A DNA stretch of 64,000 nucleotides from Novosphingobium kaempferiae (GTDB taxonomy: Bacteria > Pseudomonadota > Alphaproteobacteria > Sphingomonadales > Sphingomonadaceae): positions 4,650,001 to 4,714,000 of the forward strand of contig NZ_CP089301.1 in NCBI RefSeq assembly GCF_021227995.1, written 5' to 3'. Below are positions 53,578-61,618 of this stretch, in pieces. The notes below the pieces were generated by a model. It saw only the letters and a list, made by a program, of their open reading frames with translations, was not told where the DNA came from and ran no database searches. Made by a program: the position numbers and the translations under genes. Position 1 is the stretch's first letter. Each line of letters begins with the position of its first letter.

Positions 53578-54582
53578 ATGGAAAACGTCGAAACCCAGGA
53601 TCTTGCGCGTGGGCCGCAGAGCGTAGGAAGCCAGCTTCGCGAGGCACGCGAAGCGCTGGGCAAGACGCGCGCCGACATCGCCTCGCAGACCAAGATCGCC
53701 GAACGGCATCTCATCTCGCTGGAGGAGGATCGCCTCGGCGACCTTGCCGCGCGGACTTATGCCGTGGGTTTCGCGCGCACTTACGCCCGTGCCGTGGGGC
53801 TCGACGAACGCGTGATCGCGTCCAAGGTGCGCGAGCAGCTCGACAACGAGTCTGGTGAGCGTGTCGAATACGTGCCCAGTTTCGAGCCTGGCGATCCCGC
53901 GCGCGTTCCCACTCGCCGCCTTGCATGGGTGGCGGCGCTGGGCGTGGTCGTTGCCGTCGGCGCGCTGCTGGTATTCTGGAGCAATTTCCTCTCGCCTGAA
54001 GGTGAGTTGCCGGATCTGGTGGCCGAGCAGGCTGCTACGCCGCCCGCACCGGTCCCGGTTCCGGTCGGTCCTCCGCCAGTTGCTGTCGCGCCGAACGGTC
54101 CGGTGGTGCTGACGGCGACCGGCGATCAGGTCTGGGTCAAGGTGACGGACGCCAAGGGCGATCAGGTGCTCCAGAAGGAACTCGCCAAGGGTGAAAGCTG
54201 GACCGCGCCGGGCGATGTCGCGGGCCTCCAACTGCGCACCGGGCGCCCCGACGCGCTTCAGATTTCCGTTGGCGGCAAGGCCATTCCACCGCTGTCGACC
54301 GAGCCGAAGCTGGTTTCCGGCGTGTCGCTCGCGGCGACGGACCTGCTCGCGCGCGGCACTCCGACCGTTCCCGGAGCGCCCACCCCCGCGCCGAGCGCAG
54401 CGCCTGCTCCGGCAACGCCCGTGGCTGCATCCGCTCCGCGCCCGGCAGCCAGCGCGCCGGTCCGCCGTCAGGCCGAGCGTTCGCCGGTTCGGCAGACCCT
54501 GCGCGCCGTCGCGACCTCCGCCGCGCGCGAGCCGACCGAGATTCCGACGCCCGAATCCCTGCTGCCGCCTTCGGTCCAGTAA
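53578..54582 (+). CDS. RodZ-like HTH/DUF4115 membrane protein
   Basis: 334 aa. An N-terminal Xre-type HTH (~17-85, LREAREALGKTRADIASQTK), one membrane helix (~118-138), an Ala/Pro-rich periplasmic linker, and a C-terminal beta domain (DQVWVKVTDAKGDQVLQKEL). This order is that of RodZ, which links MreB to the cell wall machinery; sequence similarity outside the HTH is low. It lies in front of cpoB/tilS. Confidence 0.85.
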   Translation: MENVETQDLARGPQSVGSQLREAREALGKTRADIASQTKIAERHLISLEEDRLGDLAARTYAVGFARTYARAVGLDERVIASKVREQLDNESGERVEYVPSFEPGDPARVPTRRLAWVAALGVVVAVGALLVFWSNFLSPEGELPDLVAEQAATPPAPVPVPVGPPPVAVAPNGPVVLTATGDQVWVKVTDAKGDQVLQKELAKGESWTAPGDVAGLQLRTGRPDALQISVGGKAIPPLSTEPKLVSGVSLAATDLLARGTPTVPGAPTPAPSAAPAPATPVAASAPRPAASAPVRRQAERSPVRQTLRAVATSAAREPTEIPTPESLLPPSVQ

Positions 54583-54744
54583 GCGCTTTCCACGGATTTC
54601 CGACGCGGACCACCTCGACACTTGGGGGCGGCTCGGGCAACACCGTTAGCCGGTCCATTGGTTAATCCCCGGTTTCACCCGCCGCTGCCAAGGCGCGGCA
54701 ACGGGCTTTCCGGCGTGACTTGATTCTTGGGAGTTGATTTGGCG

Positions 54745-55719
54745 ATGACACGTACCCTTGCGGCATTCTGTGGGCAGGCCAAGCGCAATGCGCGCTGGCT
54801 GGCGACGGCCGCTACGGCCGCGATCCTGTTCGGCGCCGCGCCTGCACAGGCGCAGGACGCCAACACCAATGCGCGGCTCAACAAGGTCGAATCCGAAGTC
54901 CGCGCGCTCCAGCGCAAGGTCTTCCCGGGCGGTGACGGCAAGTTCTTCGAACCGCAGATCAGCGCCACCCCGACGCCCACGCCGACCCCCGGCGCGCCAT
55001 CCACCACACCGCTGACTGATGTGCTGACGCGCATGGATGCGGTGGAAGCGCAGATGACGCAGCTGACCGCGCAGGTCGAGCAGAACACCAACCGCATCGC
55101 CCAGCTTGAAGCCAAGCTTGCGGCAGCGGCGGCTCCGCCGGTTTCCGACTTCGTGCCGGGGCCGGGCGCAACGCCTGCACCCGCACCGGCGACCGTAACG
55201 CCCGCTCCGCTGCCGACGCCGGTTGCGGCGGCTCCCAAGCCTGCGCCCGTGGCCGCTGCACCCAAGCCGACCGCGCCGTCCAACTCGCGGATCGATGCGG
55301 TCAAGGCCATCGTCAAGCCGCAGAGCGCCGACGCGGCAGAGGACGAGTACAGCTACGGCTTCCGCCTGTGGGAAGCGAAGTTCTATCCCGAGGCACAGCA
55401 GCAGCTGAAGCTGTACCTCGAAAAGTACCCCAAGCACGCTCGCGCCAGTTTCGGCCGCAACCTGCTGGGCCGCGCCTATCTCGACGACGGCAATCCGGGC
55501 GAGGCGGCGAAGTGGTTTCTCCAGAACTTCCAGACCGACAAGCGCGGCGACCGGGCTTCGGACAGCCTGCTCTATCTTGCCGTCTCGATGAAGCAGCTCA
55601 AGGACACCAAGCGCGCCTGCATCGCGCTGGCCGAGTTCAGCGAGACTTACGCGGCCGAGGCCGCCGGTCGTCTGGCCGGTCTCTACAACACCACACGCAA
55701 TGGGCTTGCCTGTAGCTGA
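54745..55719 (+). CDS. Tol-Pal system coordinator CpoB/YbgF-like periplasmic protein
   Basis: 324 aa from the ATG at 54745 (GGGAG 11 nt upstream; a TTG at 54739 is an alternative). Signal peptide ending near APAQAQ, an N-terminal coiled coil (ARLNKVESEVRALQRKVF and MDAVEAQMTQLTAQVEQNTN), an Ala/Pro linker, and a C-terminal TPR region (YSYGFRLWEAKFYPEAQQQL onward). Gene order cpoB-tilS is the usual one in proteobacteria. Tol-Pal genes are not in the window. Confidence 0.85.
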   Translation: MTRTLAAFCGQAKRNARWLATAATAAILFGAAPAQAQDANTNARLNKVESEVRALQRKVFPGGDGKFFEPQISATPTPTPTPGAPSTTPLTDVLTRMDAVEAQMTQLTAQVEQNTNRIAQLEAKLAAAAAPPVSDFVPGPGATPAPAPATVTPAPLPTPVAAAPKPAPVAAAPKPTAPSNSRIDAVKAIVKPQSADAAEDEYSYGFRLWEAKFYPEAQQQLKLYLEKYPKHARASFGRNLLGRAYLDDGNPGEAAKWFLQNFQTDKRGDRASDSLLYLAVSMKQLKDTKRACIALAEFSETYAAEAAGRLAGLYNTTRNGLACS

Positions 55720-56674
55720 GGTCGAACGCTTCCGGGACGATCTCGGAAGCGTCTGGCCCGACCGGATCGACGACGGGATGGCGCGGATCGGCATCGCGGT
55801 GTCGGGCGGCCCGGACAGTCTTGGCCTGCTGCTGCTCGCTCATGCGGCCCTGCCGGGGCGGGTGGAGGCGGCAACCGTCGATCATCGGCTTCGTGCCGGG
55901 AGCGCCGATGAGGCGGCCGAAGTCGCGCGCGTCTGCGCCGCTCTCGACATTCCCCATGCCACGCTGACGGTTGAGGTTGCGCCCGGCAACATGCAGGCTG
56001 AGGCGCGGCTGGCGCGCTACGCAGCGCTGGCGGATTGGGCCGGAGAGCGCGGCATCGCCGCCATCGCGACCGCGCACCATGCCGACGATCAGGCCGAGAC
56101 GCTGTTGATGCGCCTCAACCGTGCGAGCGGTGTCGCGGGCCTTGCCGGTGCTCGCGGCCGGGGCAGGGTGCCCGGCACGGACCTGCCGCTGCTGCGCCCG
56201 GTGCTCGGCTGGCGGCGCGCCGAGCTTGGCGCGGTGGTGGAGGCGGCGGGCCTCGTCGCGGCGCAGGATCCCAGTAACGCCAACGATCGCTTCGACCGCG
56301 TGCGGATACGCAAGGCGCTGGCCGATGCGGACTGGCTTGACGTTGCCGCCATCGCCGAGAGCGCCGCGCACATCGCCGAGGCCGACGCCGCGTTGGACTG
56401 GATGGCTGCGCTCGAATGGCGCTCGTGCGTGAAGAAGGAGCCCATGGGGCTCAAGTATCGCCCGCAGGCGCCGCGCGCCGTGATCTTGCGCGTGGCGGCG
56501 CGGATCGTGCGCGAACTCGATGGCGAGGATGCGCGCGGTGGCGCCATCGCGCGGCTGGTCGATGCGCTGTCGGCCGGGCAGGCGGCGTCGATCGGCAATC
56601 TGGTGGCGCGGCCCAATGCGGGCGGGTGGAGCTTTGCCAAGGCGCCGGTTCGGGCGGCCAGGCGCGAGCGCTAG
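55700..56674 (+). CDS. tilS: tRNA(Ile)-lysidine synthetase
   Basis: Converts C34 of tRNA-Ile(CAU) to lysidine, changing codon and aminoacyl identity. 324 aa with the PP-loop SGGPDSLGLLLL (~35), the conserved HHADDQAETLLMRLNRASGV (~115) and LLRPVLGWRRAEL (~160). Overlaps cpoB by 20 nt. The C-terminal domain is shorter than in E. coli. In many alphaproteobacteria ftsH follows; here a convergent L,D-transpeptidase does. Confidence 0.93.
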   Translation: MGLPVAEVERFRDDLGSVWPDRIDDGMARIGIAVSGGPDSLGLLLLAHAALPGRVEAATVDHRLRAGSADEAAEVARVCAALDIPHATLTVEVAPGNMQAEARLARYAALADWAGERGIAAIATAHHADDQAETLLMRLNRASGVAGLAGARGRGRVPGTDLPLLRPVLGWRRAELGAVVEAAGLVAAQDPSNANDRFDRVRIRKALADADWLDVAAIAESAAHIAEADAALDWMAALEWRSCVKKEPMGLKYRPQAPRAVILRVAARIVRELDGEDARGGAIARLVDALSAGQAASIGNLVARPNAGGWSFAKAPVRAARRER

Positions 56675-56677
56675 GGG

Positions 56678-57325
56678 CTATCCGCCGACGAGGCTGTCGC
56701 CCATGCCGACCTGCTTGCCGCGCGTGATGTAGACCTTGTCGCCGATCTTCGTCGTGTCGAACAGCTTGGCGGCGAAGGCGTCGGGCATGCCTACGCAGCC
56801 GTGGCTGGCGTAGCCGAGCGCCACGTCGGAGCCGTGCAGGGTGATCCCGTCGTTGGTCAGGCGCTGCATGTAGGGCATCGGCGCGCCGGTGTAGATGTTG
56901 GAGACGTGGTCCTTGTCCTTCTGGGTGATCGGGAAGATCCCCAGCGGCGTCGGCTTGTCCGCGGTGCCGAGCAGGACGGCGGCAGCGCCGATCTCGTACC
57001 CGCCGCGGAAGACCGAGATCACCCGCGCCTCCAAGTCCACCGTGACGACGATGGGGCCGGGGGGAACGTCCTTGTCGTCCCAGTGCCATTCGCCGTACTT
57101 GATCGCGCCCTTGATCGGCAGGATGCGCTTGATGACGAAGGGCTCGTCAGCCTTGGCGACCGGCTTCGGCGCAGGCTTCGCGGCCACCGCTGGCTTCGGT
57201 TGTTCCAGCTTCGCCTCGGTGAGCGAGGCGGGCTCGGGCTTGTCCGGCGAGGCCGCGACGACGAGCACGCCGGCGATGGCGGCAAGGGCGACGAAGCCCG
57301 AGGCGAGGAAGATGCGCGCGTCCAC
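56678..57325 (-). CDS. L,D-transpeptidase (YkuD domain)
   Basis: 215 aa from a GTG at 57325 (GGAA 7 nt upstream). An N-terminal membrane anchor/signal (~5-28), an Ala/Lys/Pro linker, and a YkuD catalytic domain with the Cys-containing signature LHGSDVALGYASHGCVGMP. This family makes 3-3 peptidoglycan cross-links or anchors proteins to the wall. Convergent with tilS across a few nt. Confidence 0.9.
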   Translation of the reverse strand: MDARIFLASGFVALAAIAGVLVVAASPDKPEPASLTEAKLEQPKPAVAAKPAPKPVAKADEPFVIKRILPIKGAIKYGEWHWDDKDVPPGPIVVTVDLEARVISVFRGGYEIGAAAVLLGTADKPTPLGIFPITQKDKDHVSNIYTGAPMPYMQRLTNDGITLHGSDVALGYASHGCVGMPDAFAAKLFDTTKIGDKVYITRGKQVGMGDSLVGG

Positions 57326-57416
57326 TGGGATATTCCGGTTCGTTGGGCGAATCCGCTCCTGACAGGTTCGCCTTAGCATCGCGTAAACGACGGTTAGGCG
57401 CCAGTATAACCGAAGG

Positions 57417-58037
57417 CTAACTTTCCCGCTTCGCGATCCCTTCGCGCAGGATGGAATTTGCCAGTTCGGCGATGTCCTCGGGCGCGGCGTCGTCCCACAC
57501 GGAGTAGCGCAGGCCGAGGAAGACGTTCATGCCCATGATCGCCCAGGCATGCGCCTCGCCCAGATCGGCGCGGAGTTCGCCCTTGCGGATGCCTTCGGAG
57601 AGGCGTTCGTGGATGCGGGTGGCGGTGGACTGATAGTGCTGGCGGAAGCTGGCCGGATCGACGAATTCGCACTCGTCGATGATGCGATAGATTTCCTTGT
57701 GCTCGGCAGCGAAGCGCAGGAAGCCGATCAGCGAGGCGCGCTCCGTCTCCAGCGCGGGCAAGTCCTGTTGGCGGGCGTTACGGGCGGCTTCGCGGACCTT
57801 GCCGGAGAGGTCGTCCACCAGCGCGCGGAAGATTTCGTCCTTGGAATTGAAGTAGGTATAGAAGCTGCCCAGCGCCGTGCCCGCGCGGCGGGTGATGCCG
57901 GTGATCGAGGCTTCGTGAAAGCCGTGCTCGCCGAATTCGAAAGCTGCGGCATCCAGCAGTTTGCGCAAGGTGCGCCGCCCGCGTTCGGTGCGCGGGGCCT
58001 TTCCGATCGGCTCGTCAGGGGCGTGCTCTGTGGTCAC
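57417..58037 (-). CDS. TetR family transcriptional regulator
   Basis: 206 aa from a GTG at 58037. The N-terminal TetR HTH is clear (RRTLRKLLDAAAFEFGEHGF, then ASITGITRRAGTALGSFYTYF). The C-terminal ligand domain is specific to this protein. It is divergent from the TonB receptor gene; the shared intergenic region carries three TTGAA/TTCAA half-sites (58077-58101), the probable operator. Confidence 0.9.
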   Translation of the reverse strand: MTTEHAPDEPIGKAPRTERGRRTLRKLLDAAAFEFGEHGFHEASITGITRRAGTALGSFYTYFNSKDEIFRALVDDLSGKVREAARNARQQDLPALETERASLIGFLRFAAEHKEIYRIIDECEFVDPASFRQHYQSTATRIHERLSEGIRKGELRADLGEAHAWAIMGMNVFLGLRYSVWDDAAPEDIAELANSILREGIAKRES

Positions 58038-58076
58038 GAGGACACAGTTAGACCTGCGCGTGCCGCTTGGCAAACA

Positions 58077-58101
58077 TTCAAAGTTGAAACTCGGTTCAAC
58101 T
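58077..58101. promoter_or_regulatory. Palindromic operator between TetR and TonB receptor genes
   Basis: TTCAAAGTTGAA (58077-58088) is a 12-bp palindrome, and AGTTGAA-actcgg-TTCAACT (58082-58101) is a 20-bp inverted repeat with perfect 7-bp arms; the two overlap, making three phased half-sites. Position (40-64 bp from the TetR start and 48-72 bp from the receptor start) is ideal for a TetR repressor site controlling both. Confidence 0.72.
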
Positions 58102-58148
58102 ATCAATATGGAGTGCGCAACAAGAAGCGAAACATGGGAGTGTCTGAG

Positions 58149-60533
58149 ATGCGCAAGGTGCGATTCCTCGCGATTTCCTCAAGCGTGCTGGCTCTGTCGG
58201 GCGGGCTGGGAGCGGCCCCGGCACTGGCGCAGGAGGCCGCGCCTGCCGCCGAGACAGTGGCCGAAGGCGGTGACATCATCGTGACCGCCCGCCGCCGCGA
58301 GGAGCGTCTGGTCGACGTGCCGATCGCGGTGTCCACCTTCAGCGGCGCGCAGCTGGAGAAGTCCGGCGCGATCGACGTGACCGAGATCGCCAACGTCTCT
58401 CCCAACGTCACGCTGGAGCCGTCGCGCGGCACCAACTCGACGCTCTCGGCCTTCATCCGCGGCGTCGGTCAGCAGGATCCGGTCTCTGGATTCGAGCAGG
58501 GCGTCGGCATCTATCTCGACGACGTCTACCTCAACCGCCCGCAGGCCGCCGTGCTCGACATCTACGACGTGGAACGCATCGAGGTGCTGCGCGGGCCACA
58601 GGGCACGCTCTATGGCCGTAACACGATCGGCGGCGCGGTGAAGTATGTGACCAGGCAGTTGCCGCAGGACTTTTCGCTCAAGGTGCGCGGGACTTACGGC
58701 ACTTACGATCAGGCCGATCTCGTCGTCACGGCCTCGGCGCCGGTCAGCGACCTCATCCGCGTCGGTGGATCGGTGGCGCGGCTGTCGCGCGGGGGCTTCG
58801 GCACGAACCTGACCACCGGGCAGGACAACTACAACAAGGACATCTGGGGTGCGCGCGCCAGCGTGGACATCGGCGGTTATGGCGAGCCGGTGCTGATCCG
58901 CATCTCGGGCGACTATACCAAGGACAAGTCCAACGCGCGTGGCGGTCACCGCCTGATCCCGGGCTATGCTTCGGGCGCGCCGGTCCTGAGTGACGTCTAC
59001 GACACGCGCGGCGGCCTCAACGATCCGCGACAGGAAGTGGAAGCCTATGGCTTCGCGATCAACGCCAGCGCCGAGCTGACCGACAGGCTGACGTTCCGCT
59101 CGATCAGTTCGTGGCGCAAGGACGACAGCGCCTCGCCGATCGACTTCGACGCGTTGCCCACCGTCGATCTCGACGTGCCTGCCTATTACCGCAACGAGCA
59201 GACGAGCCAGGAATTCCAGCTGCTCTATGACGACGGCGGCATGGTGCAGGGCATGATCGGCGCCTATTACCTGAGCGCCAAGGCGGACACGCAGTTCGAT
59301 ACCCGCCTGTTCACCGCGAACCCGACACTTCTCCCCGGCCTGACCGCGTTCACGCAGGCCAATGTCGATACCGAGACGTTCGCTGTCTTCGGTGATTTCA
59401 CCTTCGACTTCACGCAGCAACTCAGCCTCTCGGTCGGCGGGCGTTACACCTGGGACGAGCGGCGGGCCGAGATCCTGCGGCAGAACTACCTGCTTGGCGG
59501 CTCGCCGGTATTCGGCGGCCCCGGTGTCGCGGCAGGCGCGCCCAGCACGGACTTCTCCGGCAAGGCGACCTTCAAGAAGTTCACCCCGCGCGCCTCGATC
59601 AGCTTCAAGCCGACGCCGGACCACAACATCTACGCAAGCTTCAGCCAGGGCTTCAAGGGCGGCGGCTTCGATCCCCGCGGCGTCGGCGCCAATGCTCCTG
59701 CCGCGACGCCGGGGCGCCCGACCGATGCCGAAGTCGCCGATTACCTGAGCTTCGAGCCGGAGACGGTCGACAGCTACGAAGTCGGCTACAAGGGGAATCC
59801 CTTCGGCGGGGCGCTCTACATCGCGGCGGCCGGGTTCTACATGGACTACAAGGACGTGCAGATCCCCGGCTCGGCAGGCTGCACCGTGGCCGGCGTGCCG
59901 ACCTTCTGCGGCATCATCACCAACGCGGGCAAGGCGCGGTTCAAGGGTTTCGAACTGGAGGCCAATGCACGACTTGGCCAGAACCTTGCCACGGCGGGAG
60001 ACCGCCTGAGCCTGTCCGGCGCGCTCGGCTTCATCGACGCCGAGTACAAGGAATACATCGCCAACATCCCGGTCAATCCGGCGGTGCCCACCGTCACGCA
60101 GCCGACCGACGTCGCCGCCTATCGTCAGGTCCAGAACACGCCGAAGTGGACAGCCAGCGCCACGCTCGCCTACTCGACGCCGGTAGGCGGGGGCGACCTC
60201 GATTTCAGCACGACCTACTCGTACCGCAGCAAGGTCTACCAGTTCGAGATCCCCAACCCCTACCTCGACCAGAAGGGCTTCGGGCTGGTGGACGCCAGCC
60301 TCGTCTACAGCGCGCCGGGTGGGCGCTGGAGCTTCGGGGTCCACGGCAAGAACATCTTCGACAAGCGGTACAAGACCTCGGGCTACACGTTCCTCGCGAC
60401 CGATCCGACTACGGGCGCTCTGCGCACCCTCCCGAATGGTCGCTTCGTGCCGACGCTGGGGACCGAGGGGACGCTGACCGCCTATTACGGCAATCCACGC
60501 CAGGTCTTCGCAACCGCGACGCTGGCGTTCTAA
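58149..60533 (+). CDS. TonB-dependent outer-membrane receptor
   Basis: 794 aa from the ATG at 58149 (GGGAG 8 nt upstream); an ATG at 58134 adds 5 residues. Signal peptide ending near ALAQ, TonB-box-like GGDIIVTARRREERLVDVPI, plug signature YDVERIEVLRGPQGTLYGRN, barrel ending with TLAF (terminal Phe). It belongs to the large sphingomonad receptor group for organic nutrients; ligand unknown. It opens a unit with a hydrolase and an MFS carrier and is probably controlled by the adjacent TetR protein. Confidence 0.93.
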   Translation: MRKVRFLAISSSVLALSGGLGAAPALAQEAAPAAETVAEGGDIIVTARRREERLVDVPIAVSTFSGAQLEKSGAIDVTEIANVSPNVTLEPSRGTNSTLSAFIRGVGQQDPVSGFEQGVGIYLDDVYLNRPQAAVLDIYDVERIEVLRGPQGTLYGRNTIGGAVKYVTRQLPQDFSLKVRGTYGTYDQADLVVTASAPVSDLIRVGGSVARLSRGGFGTNLTTGQDNYNKDIWGARASVDIGGYGEPVLIRISGDYTKDKSNARGGHRLIPGYASGAPVLSDVYDTRGGLNDPRQEVEAYGFAINASAELTDRLTFRSISSWRKDDSASPIDFDALPTVDLDVPAYYRNEQTSQEFQLLYDDGGMVQGMIGAYYLSAKADTQFDTRLFTANPTLLPGLTAFTQANVDTETFAVFGDFTFDFTQQLSLSVGGRYTWDERRAEILRQNYLLGGSPVFGGPGVAAGAPSTDFSGKATFKKFTPRASISFKPTPDHNIYASFSQGFKGGGFDPRGVGANAPAATPGRPTDAEVADYLSFEPETVDSYEVGYKGNPFGGALYIAAAGFYMDYKDVQIPGSAGCTVAGVPTFCGIITNAGKARFKGFELEANARLGQNLATAGDRLSLSGALGFIDAEYKEYIANIPVNPAVPTVTQPTDVAAYRQVQNTPKWTASATLAYSTPVGGGDLDFSTTYSYRSKVYQFEIPNPYLDQKGFGLVDASLVYSAPGGRWSFGVHGKNIFDKRYKTSGYTFLATDPTTGALRTLPNGRFVPTLGTEGTLTAYYGNPRQVFATATLAF

Positions 60534-60547
60534 GGGCTGCCGGGGGC

Positions 60548-60578
60548 CGTCGTCCCGGACCGCGCGTCCGGGACGACG
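60548..60578. repeat. Palindromic repeat, family B (perfect)
   Basis: CGTCGTCCCGGAC-CGCGC-GTCCGGGACGACG, a perfect 13-bp-arm hairpin between the TonB receptor and the hydrolase gene. Confidence 0.85.
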
Positions 60579-60603
60579 AGGCCGCCTGATGAAAGGACAC
60601 TTC

Positions 60604-61494
60604 ATGGACTATCACGTCCATCGCTATCGCAGTGCCGACGGGCGGCTCGACCTTGTCGCGCGGGATTACCCGGCGGCGCGCGAGGGCGCGCCGGTGCTGC
60701 TGATGATGCACGGCCTCACCCGTAACAGCGCCGACTTCGAGCCGCTGGTGGGCAAGCTTACCGGGCGTTATCGCATGATCGTCCCTGACCAGCGCGGGCG
60801 GGGGCTCTCGCAATGGGACGCCGATCCGACGCAATACCGGCCCGACGTCTATGCGCAGGACATGCTGGCGCTGATGGACGGCCTCGGCATCGCGAAGGCA
60901 GGGCTGGTGGGCACCTCGATGGGCGGGCTCATGGCGATGGTGATGCAGGCGCTGCGGCCCGAACTGGCGCAGGTGGTGGTGTTCAACGACATCGGCCCGG
61001 TGCTCGATCCGGCGGGTCTTGCGCGGATACAGGGCTATGTCGGCCCGGGTGGTGCGATGGCCGACTGGACCGAGGCGGCGGCGCGGACCCGTGCGATCAA
61101 CGGTTCTGCGTTCCCCGACTATGGCGGCGCGCAGTGGGATGCCTTCGCCCGGCGGCTTGCGCGGGAGAATGCGGACGGCAGCGTGTCGTTCGCCTACGAT
61201 CCGGCGATTTCGGAGAGCATCGCGGGGGACGATCCGTCCACCGTGCCGCCGGACCTGTGGCCCTTATGGGAACTGCTCGACGTGGTGCCGGTGCTGGTGG
61301 TGCGTGGTGCCTTGTCGGACCTGCTGAGCGCAGCAACGGTCGAAGAGATGGCCCGCCGCCACTCCGGGGTTTACTCGGCGGTGGAAGTGCCGCGCGTCGG
61401 CCACGCGCCGATCCTCGACGAGCCGGTGGCGCTGGCGGCGATCGAAAAGTTTCTGGCCAAGTATCTGCCGTCGTCCCGGACTTGCTTGCCCTGA
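60604..61494 (+). CDS. Alpha/beta hydrolase
   Basis: 296 aa from the ATG at 60604 (AGGA 6 nt upstream). Oxyanion region LLMMHGLTRNSADFEPL, nucleophile elbow VGTSMGGLMAMVMQ (Ser ~99) and the C-terminal RVGHAPILDEPVAL with the catalytic His. Resembles ester or lactone hydrolases. The last residues (PSSRTCLP) and the stop lie inside a family B repeat, which has replaced or formed the C-terminus. Likely acts on the substrate taken up by the neighbouring receptor and MFS. Confidence 0.9.
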   Translation: MDYHVHRYRSADGRLDLVARDYPAAREGAPVLLMMHGLTRNSADFEPLVGKLTGRYRMIVPDQRGRGLSQWDADPTQYRPDVYAQDMLALMDGLGIAKAGLVGTSMGGLMAMVMQALRPELAQVVVFNDIGPVLDPAGLARIQGYVGPGGAMADWTEAAARTRAINGSAFPDYGGAQWDAFARRLARENADGSVSFAYDPAISESIAGDDPSTVPPDLWPLWELLDVVPVLVVRGALSDLLSAATVEEMARRHSGVYSAVEVPRVGHAPILDEPVALAAIEKFLAKYLPSSRTCLP

Positions 61495-61604
61495 TGAAGA
61501 TCAGGGATCCGGGACCGATGGCTGTCTTTAGGTGAATGTCGGCTGCGCGCGCAGCAAAGTGGGCCGTTCACGGCCAGCGGTCCCGGAGCGGGTCCGGGAC
61601 GACG
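61469..61604. repeat. Palindromic repeat, family B, overlapping a coding end
   Basis: Inverted pair: the left arm starting CGTCGTCCCGGACTTGC at 61469 lies inside the hydrolase coding region; the right arm GGTCCCGGAGCGGGTCCGGG(ACGACG) ends at 61604, 15 nt before the MFS start. Confidence 0.75.
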
Positions 61605-61618
61605 GGAAGGCGAACGTG

